Shown here: positions 35,205 to 47,950 of the stretch, piece after piece
How positions within the stretch are numbered: position 1 is the first letter of the stretch
Layout: each line of letters begins with the position of its first letter
Source of the DNA: Nephrocerus scutellatus
Taxonomy: Eukaryota; Arthropoda; Insecta; Diptera; Pipunculidae
Reading direction: 5' to 3'
DNA length: 64,000 nt
Assembly (NCBI GenBank): GCA_947095585.1
Contig: OX352762.1
Coordinates: 96,756,249 to 96,820,248, forward strand
Position numbers and translations under genes: made by a program
Notes under the pieces: generated by a model
The model's database searches: none
What the model saw: only the letters and a program-made list of their open reading frames with translations
Told to the model about the DNA's origin: nothing

Positions 35205-37215
35205 TTGGCTCTACAATCGGGGTCTGGTCCTGGCCTCAGGCAAAAAGTCTCTACACCGGTCCCGATTTTGAGCCGATGTCATCCAGTTAGAGTAGATGTC
35301 ATCTTTAAATTCAATAAATTGAAAATCATAACAAATTTATTTTCTATATCTAGAATTTTTAATATTTCATTAAACTGAATAAGAACTTTAATTGGATTAT
35401 TTCTCGCTGTCGTGTTCCATAGATCTTACCGCAAAGGACTTTCCGTGTAGGATCATCTTCGCTGATGGGAGCTAGGTGTCCTGCCCACCGGAGTCTACCG
35501 AGCTTAATTCTCTTCACGATGTCATCATCGCGGTAACGCTAGTAAATCTCATCATTATAGAGTCTCCGGAATCTCGTCCTTCCTCAAATACAGGACCAAC
35601 AATTCTTCGTAAGACTTTTCATTGAAACGCGGCTAAGAGGTCAGAATGCTTTTTGCTAAGCACCCAAGTCTCGGATCGATATGTTAGTCCTGGTATGGCC
35701 ATTGTCTCATATACCAGCAGCGTGGATGTAACGGTTAAGTTTCTGGATTTGAAGAGTCTTGACAGACTATAGTAGGCTTTTTTGGTTTTAAACAACCGTT
35801 CGTGTATTTCTGGTTCCATGCTGTTATCGGCTGCTACAGTTGACCCGAGATAGCAAAAGGATTGCATTACTTCAAATTCGCGCTCCACTATTTTAATTGA
35901 AAGACCAGTGTTGGTTCTTCTACTCGCTGGCGTGGCCACCATGAATTTTGTTTTGCTTTCATTAATGTGCAGTACAAGATTTCGTGCCGCCTCCTCGATC
36001 TGGATGAAAGCTTCCTGTACACCTCTAGGGTTTCTACCACCGATGTCAATATCGTCTGCGTATGCCAGTATCTGAATGGACGCCACAGTCTCGGATCACT
36101 TTCTCCAACGCCAGGTTGAATAGGACGCTGGCCAGTCGTCCCCAGGATCGGATCGGTCGGATCCCGTTATAGATGTTGAATTGGCTTGATAGTGATCCGG
36201 ATATTTTTACTTGGCTTATAAAATTTGTCATGGTTAACCTACATAGTAGTGCCAGTTTATTTGGGATGCCGAATTCTCTCATGGCTTTTGAGCCGATCAA
36301 CATGTGGTTCATCTGGTTGCGAGTGGCTCCATCAGGAGATACCCAGGTGGCGTTGTCGATATTTTTACGCGCAAACCTTTTTCTCGCAACGACCAAATTA
36401 TTGCATGCTGCCATCTCTATTACTCGTTGTATATTGTCATTAGTGTTCGCGTGTAAGCTATGCGTGCCAATATACTGCCTGAATACTGGCTCCCTACCTA
36501 TTTTAACATTGATATACCATAGAATGATTTTTTACATCATACTGAGGGCAGGCATGGAGTTCCCGTTCGACTGATTCAAAGAATTCTTCTTTTTCATCAT
36601 CTGGGGAATCCTCTGCAGGTGAGTGAACGTTCATGAGGCTTATGTTTTTAAATCTACCCCGCACGCGAAGCGTTCATAGCTGTTCATTTATTATTTTAAA
36701 GCTGATAACGGTGGGTTTCATTCTTTTGCTGACTAGAAACCCCACCCCGAGCACATGATGTCTTGTATGACAGCTGTTATATATCTGATTTTTGTAAGAC
36801 ACCATTCCCTGTCCACCGCATCTCCTGAATTGTTGTTAAGTCAGCATTATATTTGGACAGAGTATCGGCTAGCTGCTGTGCAGCTCGAGCTCTATACAGT
36901 GAGCGTACGTTCCATGAGAAAATTCTTAAATCGTTTAGCCGTTTTCGTTGCCGTGGTCGTCGTCGTTCATCAGTGTATCCGAGGCTGATTTTGGGTTCCT
37001 TAATTAAGTTTTTTTTACGGACGCGTCAATGTTAATTTTAAGGGACTAGCACGATCATTCAGCTTTTCCTCTATTGGAGGATAATTACCGGCGGCCACCA
37101 CGTGGACGCTTGGTCGCACTTCCACCAGTCAGAGATAGTTACGGCCGCTTGAAATTCTGATGCATTTTGTGTTATTCCCCCTATTCTGGTGATGCCTGAC
37201 CGCGGAGTGAAGTTA
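35205..37215 (-). mobile_element. Family A non-LTR retrotransposon with 5' and 3' ends, middle deleted
   Basis: On the minus strand: 5' region (about 37210-36990), endonuclease start (36960-36720, ending in the counterpart of cgagcacatgatgtcttg), more endonuclease (36660-36290), then a jump into the RT at MREFGIPNKLALLCRLTM, a palm with AYADDIDIGGRNPRGVQEAF (36085-36000) and a thumb with NESKTKFMVATPASRRTN and VLSKKHSDLLAAF, to the 3' end near 35205. About 1 kb of linker and RT fingers is missing after 36290. About 115 bp of unrelated sequence sits at 35288-35400 in the 3' region. Confidence 0.88.
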
Positions 37216-39345
37216 GCACAGCGTAAATATATTAAAATTATTTAGGGGTCTGGTATCAACTACCGACCCAAATAGGGTTTTCTCCTAGATTTTGTATAAT
37301 TAAAAACACTGCAACATTAAGAGAAATTGCAAAAATATTACTCTTACTTTTTGTGTAATAAAATGTAAACTAATATACATGCTAATTGTGCGCCAAAATT
37401 AAAGGCAAAGTCTTTTGCTATTCTCAAATTGTTGCAAAAGGTTCAATTTCAAGTAAAGGTCAATGGGGGAGTGGCAGTGATCGGGCTTCCTAACGAAATC
37501 ATCCATCACATGATTTGGCAATCGGTTGGGCATTTATGCAACTTATTCGTACGTGTTCTTGTTTTTTGCAGGAATCTTGCAACCTTGCAGACATAGTCTT
37601 TTTGTTGACAAGTAGGCGCAGCACTCGATTAGATACACTCTCAATTTGCGGCTTTTGTTGCTTTTTATATACATATATGCGCGTCTCCTATTCAATGTCA
37701 TTTGAAGCGCAATATTGGAAATTTCAATAATTTAAAAATGTACGTATGTATATATTTAGTGTCTAAAATTGCATTACAAATAAAATTAATTAGTGCTTGT
37801 GAATAATACTAAATTATACTACGTTCTTTATGCGTTCTTACTAATGCACATCAGCACATCAGAACACAGCTACTTAAATTGGAAAAACTTCTTGATATGG
37901 ACTGTGATTCGGAAAACTATTCCACAGCCCTCACTAGCGACAGGTATGCACATGCGACATTAAGTTGGTCCAACGTCCAATCGATAAATGTGGATTGCAT
38001 ATTAATGCAATTAATTTTTGTTATAATATTACTTCACTGGCCGTACAGCAACATGTTTAGAACTTTTAAGTGATCTCTTGACATCAGAGGAGGACATTCA
38101 TGCCTTTCGAAATGACTACGATGATGAGCTCACGATGAGTAACTACCTTTCAATTTGTTCTTATTCCATGCGACAAAAATCATAAATTAATGTCGCCACC
38201 TGAATTGGTAATAAAAATAATTTGAACGATCGACACGCAATGTAGCGTAATTAAAAATTCTGCTCAATCTTGGAAGTTAGCGACCAGCTATGAACAAGGC
38301 ACAGATGAGATGGTTGTTATCGAATTTGCTTTTGGAATAATCCGCTTTTTACGTATGCTTTATATGCCCGTTCATCATTCGTACAGCACGCGGTCACAGC
38401 CAATTCGAGTGACAGTGACCATCTTCACTTGGCTTCAATTCTCTCGAGGACGATTCTGCTTCAACACTTGCTCTGAGTTTTGAGCTCCACACAAACACTC
38501 CGTTAATCGCTGTCATGACAGTGAAAGTTTTATCTGAGTTTGATGCATGTGAATAAATAAATTTTACCGAAGCGACTTCAGATGGCCAAACGTCCTTGAT
38601 TTTAATTAATTGGCAAATGACAGATGCCAGTATTGTGGTAATGCATACACGACCACATGATGCCACCAAGGTTAAAAACATTTTACGATGATTTGTGTTT
38701 TCCCCATAACAGTACATTTACTTGTCATTCTAGAGATTTACGGGTTCCAATATAGTAATATCTTTTTTGTGTTTTAGGTAATTTATTTACCATTGAATGG
38801 TCTGAACAAAAATCTGAATATTGGTCAATTGAGCTATGTCAAAAATGGTTAATCGCTACAAAATTCAAAGATTGCTTAACCAGAATTTTTTTTTAAATGC
38901 ACTAAAACTAGAAAAATAAGTGTTTTACGTGACGTGAATTGTTATTAGTTGATGTTAATGGTAGGTTTAAAAAAATCGAAGCAAACAAAACACAAAATTT
39001 TATCAATGTTTATTTGAGCTAAAAGATTTTTGCATCAAGATGCTTTGTAAAGCGTTTAATTCGACATACGATTATAGTATTATTTTGGTATTTCACGTTA
39101 AAAGCTATGGTTATATAGCCAACTAAGATTAAATACATTTCGTACATTTAAATAAAAGTTTCATTTATAAGTCATACTTCTAATCGATTAAACATAACAT
39201 TAAATCTGGTATCTAAAATTATGAATAAAAATAATAAAATGAAAACAACCCCTAAAAATTCAAATTTTTCATGTTAATTCTGTACAAGGGTACAACGTTA
39301 TGTACAGTGTGGGTGGGTGATGAAATTTAGGAAAGGTACATACGT
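37216..39345. other. No confirmed gene; two exon-like scraps
   Basis: AT-rich. The frame at 38027-38185 (52 codons, with LLSDLLTSEEDIHAFRNDYD) and the stretch at 37867-37943 (EKLLDMDCDSENYSTALTSD, preceded by CAG and followed by GTATGC) look more protein-like than the background, but their phases do not join simply. A 107-codon minus-strand frame at 38394-38717 is unrecognised. Confidence 0.4.
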
Positions 39346-39346
39346 C

Positions 39347-40750
39347 TTATGTCCATACAGATGCGGAAACAGAACTTGACAATTTAGTCCACATCATTGA
39401 TATGCGCCTACAAAATGAATTTATGTGTTCAACGGTATGTTTATGGCTTGAGTTGTGGCATGCGTAATTAGGATGGGTTGAAGGAGGCACGAATATAACA
39501 CCGCTCGTGATAAAAGCGATAAAGCGGTGACAAGTAGGAAATGTTTCTGCGATGTTTAAGTGAATCGATTGTCTTCGCAATATTTTCGTGGATCAGAATA
39601 GTAGATGCCAGGAACACCAAACCGAACTATACAGTGAAATTTAGTCTTTCACTTCTTGTGCTGTTTTTGGCTTTTGTTTGGACGACAAAAACCCGTATTT
39701 GGTATAAGAATTGTTAAACTCAACTCTATTGTGTAATCTCCACCTTGGTATGGTGTCGAAGTTCAACGCCAACAAAACAGAACTAATCTGCTTCCGAGTA
39801 CCAGCAACCGAAACAAGTATAAGAAAAATCGCAAGCCGGTGCAGAGCCTTAAAAATTACCCTCCCGGATAACATGACAATAAACACCAAGTCAGAGACTA
39901 AGTACCTGGGAATCAACTTTACTGAGAGGCTCAAGTTTAACTCTCACATCGATAAAACAATGAAAAAAGCGACCTACACTCTTCATTTGGTGCACCCGCT
40001 ACTAAAAAGACGAAACGGACTGTCCAACAACACCAGGCTGCTCATCTACAAGCAGCTGATCAGGCCAGTGACAACCTATGGCTATCCCATATGGTTCACT
40101 GTTTCACCAACAACGATGAAGAAGATCTCCCTATTTGAAAGAAAGGTACTATGGATCTTTACAGGACTCTGGAGGGTGCCAAACAGCTATAAGTTTTGTC
40201 GACTGCAAGACTTTACGAAGCAGCAGGTCTGCTGCCAATAAACGACCAATTGTTCCAAATGGCGAGGAAATTCGTCGACGGATGGGAAACTCATCCAAGT
40301 CCTGAGATGCAAGGACTGAGAAGCGAAGAAATCGAGCCAAGTCACCGGTACATACACATCAGAGGATTCACAGATGCTAGATTCGACGACATATTTAACA
40401 ATCAAAACGTCTCCTTCTGAAGAAACAGAGGCTGAAGATCGCCCTGTTTATGCATCCTCTTATATTTATTTTTATTTTTATTTTATTTAAAAATTTATTG
40501 TTTAAAATTAAATTGCTGTAAATATAAACATGTAGTAGATTAAGTAGTCAAAATTATTGTTTAGTTATAAGCAATACAAAAAAAAGACAATGTAAATACG
40601 TCGAGCCCCTATTGTTGAGCCGACACTTATTAATAATAGTTATAAGTTTAGTTTGAGTCAAAATTGTATATTACTTAAATATTTAATAAAATATCTTATT
40701 CTAAAATAAAAAAAAAATGGTGTCGAAGTCAGAGTTTTTTAACTTTTCGA
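39347..40750 (-). mobile_element. Family B non-LTR fragment, split by a Jockey insertion
   Basis: Minus-strand similarity to 14720-15250: NSDF then DTIPRWRLHNRVEFN across the Jockey insertion, the counterpart of CIVWAGVP (as CIVRFGVP, about 39610-39640), and RRNIS, counterpart of the region at 15185-15240 (39530-39580). The part between about 39640 and 39660 is deleted relative to other copies. Stops are present. It is the oldest layer at this spot. Confidence 0.7.
39763..40716 (+). mobile_element. 5'-truncated Jockey-type non-LTR retrotransposon, 954 bp with poly-A
   Basis: Encodes the C-terminal end of a Jockey-like ORF2. FNANKTELICFRVP, TKSETKYLGINFTERLKFNS and LIYKQLIRPVTTYGYPIW (39770-40095) form the RT thumb. 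After a frameshift near 40195 comes RLYEAAGLLPINDQLFQMAR and a tail ending NNQNVSF with stop at 40418. A 3' UTR and an A-rich end (40704-40716) follow. A perfect 13-bp direct repeat, atggtgtcgaagt, flanks it at 39750-39762 and 40717-40729. The intact duplication and nearly open frame suggest a fairly young copy, but it lacks the catalytic core and cannot move itself. Confidence 0.9.
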
Positions 40751-40995
40751 ACTTTTGTGTAACTATTTTTCGCATTTCATAAAATATATTCAAAAAATTC
40801 ATATTATTTTCGGTTGCTATGTAAATAGTGGTTATGTGGTAAAGTTCCACTTTCTTAAACTATTTTAAATTCAATAATGATGTATAGTTCTACTTGTATG
40901 ATAAAATGCGATAAAAATAAATAATTAACAAAGAAAAAAGGTTTTTGCGGAATAACGAATAATAAATTTGTACAGATAAATTATATTCTGAGCAC

Positions 40996-41051
40996 ACGGA
41001 AGATTACAACAGCAAGTGTGCTATCTATCGCTTACTGTTGTAATCTTCCGT
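40996..41051. ncRNA. MicroRNA-like or MITE-like hairpin
   Basis: A perfect 17-bp inverted repeat, acggaagattacaacag (40996-41012) with its complement at 41035-41051. After one mismatch, four more pairs (aagt with gctt, including a wobble) give a stem of about 22 bp and a loop of about 12 nt. Size and shape fit a precursor microRNA, but a very short foldback repeat is equally possible. I recognise no known microRNA in it. Confidence 0.35.
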
Positions 41052-41082
41052 CGATTTATAGATACACAAAAGCAGTATTTAA

Positions 41083-41150
41083 GCATATTGCGTGAACGGG
41101 TGAGTATGAGAATTGGCATAGTTTTAGCTTATATGGAGAAGGAGTGCAGA
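41083..41150 (+). repeat. Dispersed repeat X, first copy
   Basis: Matches 56565-56625 plus 57641-57655: agcatattgcgtgaacggg or agcatattgcccgcatgg, then agtatgagaattggcatag or agtataagatttggcatag, then tatatggagaagga(g/c)tgca. The second copy is interrupted by family A. Type unknown. Confidence 0.6.
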
Positions 41151-41154
41151 AAAC

Positions 41155-41460
41155 AACAACAACAACAACAAAAAACTTAAAACTTATTGGTGACGTATAT
41201 ATCGCGAAAACAATCGAATCGCTTGAACATCGTAGGAATGTTTCCTGCTTGTCATTGTTTTATCGCTTTTTTCACAAGCGGTGTTCAAAAGAAATTTCAA
41301 AATGCATCCCATCCATTCTCGAACCCATCCGTAACACCCGTGCTTCAACTCGTGCCCCCGGGTCCTTCATTAAGCCTATATACGGGCGTACTAACCAATT
41401 CAGAGATTCCTTCTTCATTATACTTCCTCATTATATACTATAAAGCCCTTTTAGACTTAA
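41155..41460 (+). mobile_element. Family B non-LTR 3' fragment after an (AAC)n run
   Basis: Begins after aacaacaacaacaacaac (about 41152-41169). LIGDVYIAKTIESLEHRRNV (41184-41243) is followed by a second frame to about 41440, ending with ccaattcagagattccttc as in other family B 3' regions. Only the end of ORF2 and the 3' region remain. Confidence 0.75.
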
Positions 41461-41604
41461 ACGATTTGTAGTGAACAAACTTGTAAAATTATATTAATAC
41501 CCTTTTGAGTCCATTATAGTATACTCAAACTCTGGGCGATGTGGTCCACGCAATATTGCCAGCGTATAACTGGACCATATCAAGTTTAATTGTCTACACG
41601 TTTT

Positions 41605-41850
41605 TGTTAAAGCTCGTAGACCTCATCCTTTTAGAGTCTCAGGAATCGTCATTCTTCCCATATTGGACCAACAATTCTCCATAAGACTACTCACTGGAAC
41701 GCAGCTTAGCAGTCAGGGAGCTTCTGGTATGAGGTATGTATGAGGGAGGGAATTTTCTGTTGGCACGTGAAAGTTTATGTGGAATATGTTTTTAAATCTG
41801 CCACGCACGCGAAGGGTTCATTTATTGCTTTAAAGCCGATACAAGTAATG
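41605..41850 (-). mobile_element. Family A remnant made of two distant pieces
   Basis: 41605-41725 matches the family A thumb/3' region on the minus strand (gctcgtagacctcatc, caacaattctccataagac). 41785-41850 matches the endonuclease region (cgcgaagggttcatttattg, ctttaaagccgata). The order is right for a single minus-strand copy that lost about 1.7 kb between them. Confidence 0.7.
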
Positions 41851-43077
41851 GCTTGAATAAAATTTAAGTAAAATTAAAAAGGTTTTAAATACAATACTAA
41901 AAACTAAAAGGAAAAAAACAACAAAAACTATCATTATTTCATATTTAAATTTTTTTTTTTTGTACGTAAACGATAAATATTCTCAATTTTCTCTGTAGAT
42001 TTACATGTCTATGATATTCCCAACTGTATACTTGACTTAAAGCGCTATGCTATAAATTCACTTCTCTTTATTATTAAATTAAATTGACATATGCTTCTGG
42101 CTATAATCTCTGATTCGAGTTGAGTTTTTATGCATTTGCGAATTCATCCAGAGGAACAAATAATAATTAAAATAAAATTAATTTTTAATTTGAACACGAT
42201 TGGTTTAGTAATGTTCATACTATGAATACACTTTGAGTGGAGGCGGATTCGTTCCTGTAGTGTGTAGCTTTGATGCAGTCAACACGATCGAAGGCGGACG
42301 TCATGATGTCTGCCATGAAGAACTACTAGAATATTGATTATAATTAAAATAAATAATGTTCACGATACTAAAATAAAACATAATGATTCAGTGAGCTACC
42401 AAGCATTTGGAACAGTTCTACTATGACAACAAGTGGTACCTATTCTAAAATAATTTTTTATTCGTTTTCGTGTTCGTTTAAAAATAAATCCCGCAACTAG
42501 GAACTATATTGAATCAACATAATTGATAGTAAGTTACTGTTCTATTGAATAGCGCTTCTGGATGACGTAATTGCAAACGAAAAAAACTTTACTTAAATAA
42601 TTATAATTAAATGCAGATGCGTCCAAGTCCGCTAGAAAATCCACATATAAATCATTTAATTGCAAACCGATTGATATCGAATTGAATAGTTGTTAACAAG
42701 CTAAGCTTAAGTTTATGCGGAAATTTATTTTCATAACAATGGTTTTTTCTCAGAAACAAGGAACTTCCTATATACAAACGAGCTAATTGAATAACTTTGT
42801 TATTTTGGTTACGTACGGGTATGTACCTAAAACATATTGCGATAATTTGGGTAAGAAGAAAATTAATGATTTTATCTACAAAAGGTACCATCAGTTAATT
42901 ATAAACATGTATTCGTTAAGAACAAATTTGGCACAACGAGTAACCGAAAAGAAGAATAACGTTAATATTATATGCACCTCAATATATGATAAATGAATTT
43001 GACTTCCCAACTTCAAAGCGATAGGTTGTTTAACTACACGAAGAAACTCGCTTTAATTTGGCAACTTATTATTTTAA
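41851..43077. other. No recognised gene
   Basis: Very AT-rich sequence with short overlapping frames on both strands near 42650-42996, none with a motif. Nothing supportable. Confidence 0.45.
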
Positions 43078-45070
43078 AAAGCGGGCATTATCAATGCGCG
43101 ACGACACACTTCGGAACAAAGAAATGTTAATATGTAACTTCATAGACATTCAAGGCGCTTTTGACAAAACACTAACTTCGAAGTGATTCAAACACAAGAC
43201 AGAAACAAGGGTGTTGAATCCTCAATCATAGGATGGGTTATAAGCATGCTAAGAGGTTGGAGAATGCGGGACTCGTTTGGCGACGAAGTTTCGGGATCAC
43301 AGTAACGGCAACTAGAGGCTGCCCATAAGACGGAGTCCTGTCACCTGTGGCTGCTGGTGATGGACCAGTTACTCTCTAGGCTTTAGAACAATCGTATCAC
43401 CAACATAACATTGGCTATGCGGATGACCGTGTCCTCATGATTCGCGGCAAATTCGAGAGTACGATAGCAGAACGAATGCAGTTTGCTCCCAAACTAGTAA
43501 ACGAATGGTGTATAGAGGTTAACCTAAGCGTCAACCCAGACAAGATAGTGTGCACCATCTTCACAAAGAGAAGAAGAATGAATATTCCTACACTGAATTT
43601 TCAAGGCAAGGTCATCCAAATAATGCCGGATGTCGAATATCTGGGAGTTATGTTTGATCAAAAACTAACATTGAACTCCCATATGACATACATTATTAAC
43701 AAATCTAAAAAAGCTTACTTCACATGCCAACGCATGCTTAATAAAACGCGGGGAATAAACCCGTAAATAACTCAGTGACTATACCAGAGTATTATCAGAC
43801 CGAGGTTGACATACGGAGTCTTGATATGGTGACCAAAAACAGAGCAATCTAAGACACGCTCAAAACTCAACAAGATCCAAAGACTCATTTGCCTTAGTGC
43901 AACAGGTGCCATAAAGACCTGACCTACGGCTGCCCTGGAGAATATTCTAGGACTTATACCACTTCACATACACATTAAAAGTGAAGCGGGCTTAAGACTC
44001 TCTATTCTCAACTCAGATACACAATCAGGTTAAATCCAATAGACCAGGACATACTAACATCATTTCCAAAATAAACTCGGATTATGGAATTGTCCTACAA
44101 TCAGACTCAATGAAAAAAACAACTGATTTCCAAAGGAACTTCTTGGTAAGAATTCCAGAGCGTCATCAAGTTGCAAATATCATCAATAACCTCCCCCATC
44201 ATGCATCCATCTGGTTCACAGACGAATCCAAAACAGACACAGGAACAGGAGCAGGAGTATTCGGACCCAGAAGCACACTGCGCATAGCCCTAGGTAACTC
44301 CCCACCCGTTTTTCAGACAGAAACAATAGCACTAGAAGCCTGCATCCTGGAATGCATTAAAAGAAGTTATAGAAGAACTGAGATTTACATGATATCAGAT
44401 AGCCAGGCCGCATTTTCAACACCAGAACAACGTGGAGCTGCTACTGCTACTTAAAACAATTGGCCAAAACCAATAAAATTACCCTTATGTGGTCTTCAGG
44501 GCACTCAGGCATTGTAGGGAACGAGGTAGCAGATCTCTGCGCAAGAGAAGGCGCATAAGGTACATTTACTTGGCAAGAACCAAGCATTGCCTACTCCCTT
44601 AGCCACCTTAAAAACAAGATTAAAGAGTGGGCTAACAATGCCATCGAAGCTGAATGGGAATCGTCGACAGGGATGAAACAAACTAAAGGCTTCTCAATTA
44701 TAACATAGACACCGGAATCAAACTGAACCGTCATGCACTCAGATCCCTAGTCTGATACATAACGGGACACGGACCCATTCAATAGTCACCTAGCAAAAAT
44801 GGAAAAATCCCAGACGGACAATTGCCATTTCTGTAACAAGGTAAAAGAATCGCCAGAACATATACTGTTTATATGTGATGCTCTCACACGGAAAATACTC
44901 AATGCTCACACAGTCCCAGCGCAGAATGCCATTTCGATCGAATTGGCAGACGTAATGGCATTTATAAAGAATTAAGCCACCACAAAAAGTGGATGCACAA
45001 TAGATCTCTAGGTCGCAGTGCATCAGGCTTCTCAGCCCACCAATCCAATAATAATAATAATAATATTAAT
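43078..45070 (+). mobile_element. Family D I-like non-LTR retrotransposon fragment (RT, RNase H, tail, (TAA)n end)
   Basis: RT remnants include FIDIQGAFDKT (43142-43174) and GYADDRVLMIRGK (about 43410-43448, YADD kept). The thumb has VNPDKIVCTIFTKRRRMN and DVEYLGVMFDQKLTLNSHM (43540-43685). The RNase H has WFTDESKTDTGTGAGVFGP (44212-44268), the ETIALEA glutamate (about 44320), MISDSQAAF (44390-44416) and WSSGHSGIVGNEVADLCARE (about 44490-44550), so all four catalytic acids are present. The tail has CHFCNKVKESPEHILFICDA. The 3' end carries aataataataataataat (45047-45065), like the TAA repeats ending the Drosophila I factor. Several stops and frameshifts show it is dead. 5'-truncated. Confidence 0.88.
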
Positions 45071-46569
45071 AAAATACGTTTAGTCGAACACTGAACTAAA
45101 ACTCGGTGTCGAATCGGACTTCCTCAGAAGTTCTCATATAATAGTTCTTTATAGAAATTATAAAATAAATGTTTTCCTATCTCTAAATGTCCTATTAAAA
45201 ATAAATGAAAGCTTAGATATATTTTGACGTTTTTGGTTAATTTGCTAAATTCTTTTATACAGATTTTCGTAACGATATGGATTAAACTTATTTAATACGT
45301 ATACGTACTTAACATTAAACAGTTTGTCAAAAATGTTGTCAGTCAAAGAATTATGATTATGATTATAGAACTTACATCGCCTTTAACGAAAAATGAATTG
45401 TTGCTAAACTAATTTGCGCACTTGAAAAGGAAAAAAACAGAAGAAGATTCCAATCTACAAATCTACCAAATACGAATTTAATGATGATGTAAACTGGGAT
45501 TTACTCCTAACTATTCATGTAAGCTGAGAATCTGCATCATCCTTCTCTGCTTCCTTCTTAGTTGAAAGTTTTCTATCAGCGTATCTACCCAATTGGTCTA
45601 TGGCTATTCGTATATATATATATATGTACAAATTAATGTACTCGTATTTTGCATTCAATATGTAAGAGTATTTATTATAAAATTTTCGTTGTAGACAAAA
45701 AGATACACCGTTATAGACAACATTCAAGACGAACAGTTAAGGTGCATTCGGAAGATGCTTTTCTTAATATCTTTTACTTGTAGACAATTTCTGTTGGAAA
45801 TAGTATAATAAGCTTATAAGGGGCGTTCTTTCTATTGCAAGGCCGCTGGTTTGGTTAGGTAAGTGTGCAAGTTTATGCATGCTCACAGGCATCGAAAAAG
45901 TACTCAAAAGTACTCAAACGCTTACAATACATCGCAACTGGTCAATTTATCAACGAAAAATTATTTCTGCAATCAGCTCCTAAATAAGTTTGACGGCATT
46001 TACAGCCCCATTCAAAGATAAAGAGATCTTGCATTGCGTTGAAGTTAGACAAGGTATATTAAAAGCGTCAAATTTTGTTTAAATAAAATAAATAAAATCA
46101 AAAAATTTATTTCGGGTTGAAACACAACACTCGAATTCCCTCCACCGAAACGCCAGCACGAGTAAATGTGCTGCACCATACTTTTTGTGGCATTTTTACA
46201 AAAATCTGGCAAAATACCAGAAACTTCGCATATGATTTCGATCAAAAGATTTTGTCTAAAGTCTCTGGACTACACATATTCCCAAAGAATCCAGAGGCCT
46301 CAAATCATATTTATGGAGGTAACAAATCCAATCCAATCAAATCGGATCGAATCGAATTCTTGCAAGTATCTAGTGCAGACTATCTTTATTAACTTCTTAC
46401 ATTTAACTCTTGTCATAATTGTGGGCGCTTTTTCTATAGAATTCCTTTAGATATGTATACTAAACAGTGTGCACTATTTCAAAACGAAATATTTTATAGT
46501 TAGCGTTATCTTCGTATGCAAGTTATGTGTCGTATTATATCTATTAGTATTATCAGTATATTAGTAGTA
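45071..46569. other. No recognised gene
   Basis: AT-rich with a (TA)n run at about 45610-45625. A plus-strand frame at 46117-46392 and an overlapping one at 46166-46450 are in different frames and lack motifs. Confidence 0.4.
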
Positions 46570-47950
46570 TTAGTACTTTCAGTTTTTCCCTAAATTTTCC
46601 AAAATTCCGGGCCACTTTTCTAATTTTTTGTAAAAATTCTAAAAATTTTGGACTATGTTGAACATTTTAAAATAAAAATGAGCCAAATCGGTCCAGCTGT
46701 TCACAAGTGATGCGGTTACCAACGAACAGCATTTCATTTTTATTTTTATAACCCGACAGACGTTGTCCTGTCCAAGAAGTGCTATTGAAATGTTAAATCA
46801 AAGTCAAATTGAGAAAAAACGTCAACCAAATGATTTTTTTTCTTTTATTTAACTTGAAATTCCAATGAAACTCAATGTGTTTTATTTATACTTCGCAAAC
46901 CAATCGAAACAAAGCGTTTGTTTGTTTTTATTGTTTGCTTGAACATCACTATTTCGTTCATTACAATGTTTTATGATACACCATATTATTGTAAGTGAAA
47001 CTACTTTATCGGCGCGGTAAGGAGAAAATTTAGTGATGTATCAAAAAAAATTTTGTGTTGCGATTTTGAGTCACATAATTGGTCACATCATTGTGTTACA
47101 CTTTTAAATTTTGGGAGCTAAGTCATTTCTCAACCGCCAGATCGCGAATCAACACAAAAGTAAAACAAATTTAATTTTATTTTAATATAAGCTGGAATGG
47201 TTTTTTTAAAGTGTACTTTTCTTTGGCCTTCAACTTGTCAAAACTGCACCTACATAATTATGTAGATATTAGGTTATGTGTTTTTCAAGATTTTTCATTT
47301 TACCCAAAATTTATCGTTTTCCAAATCTTCCTACTCTCTTTTGTTATTTTCCCGAATTTTCTTTTGCTAAAATTTTTCCGGGAGCATAACGAACAAAATA
47401 AAAAGAATCAACTAAATGTGTTCCTATTATGATATTAGCTGTTTGTCTGAATTTTTTGACTTGTAATTGTCTTTCCCAGGACTATAAAGAAACAAAAATT
47501 AATTACGCAAATCCATCGTTCGAATCGTGATTATGGTCCCAAATTCATACTAAAAACAGGCACTTTCAGTTTTTCTCAAATTTTTCAACTTTTCAATTTT
47601 CCGGGCAACTTTTCTAATATTTTTCCGCATAAACCTTATTCAGACTATGACGAACATTTTAAAATAAAATGTGCTAAATCGGTCCAGCCGTTCTCATGTG
47701 ATGCGGTTACCAACGAACAACATTTCATTCGTTATGTGAGTTATGGGGCGAGTTCATACAAAAATCCCATTGAAAATTTTTCAATTTTTCGGGAATCTTA
47801 TCAAATTTTTCTTTACGTATAAACCCTACTCTGACTATGATGAACATTTTAAAATAAAAATGAAAAATTAAATCGGTCCCGCCGTTCTCAAGTGATTCGG
47901 TTACCAACGAACAGAATTTAGTTTTTATTTATAAAGAAGATAGATATAAG
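46570..47950 (+). repeat. Three diverged copies of an AT-rich dispersed repeat
   Basis: Related segments at about 46570-46760, 47565-47735 and 47765-47940, all on the plus strand. Each has gaacattttaaaataaaa, then aatcggtcc(a/c)gc(c/t)gttc, then g(c/t)ggttaccaacgaaca. They may be 3' ends of one mobile element family; the family is not recognised and no coding part is visible. Confidence 0.6.

Noticed and set aside
38394..38717. 107-codon minus-strand frame starting MYCYGENTNHRK
   Set aside because: No domain recognised, and a frame of this length is expected by chance in 64 kb; kept only as a note.
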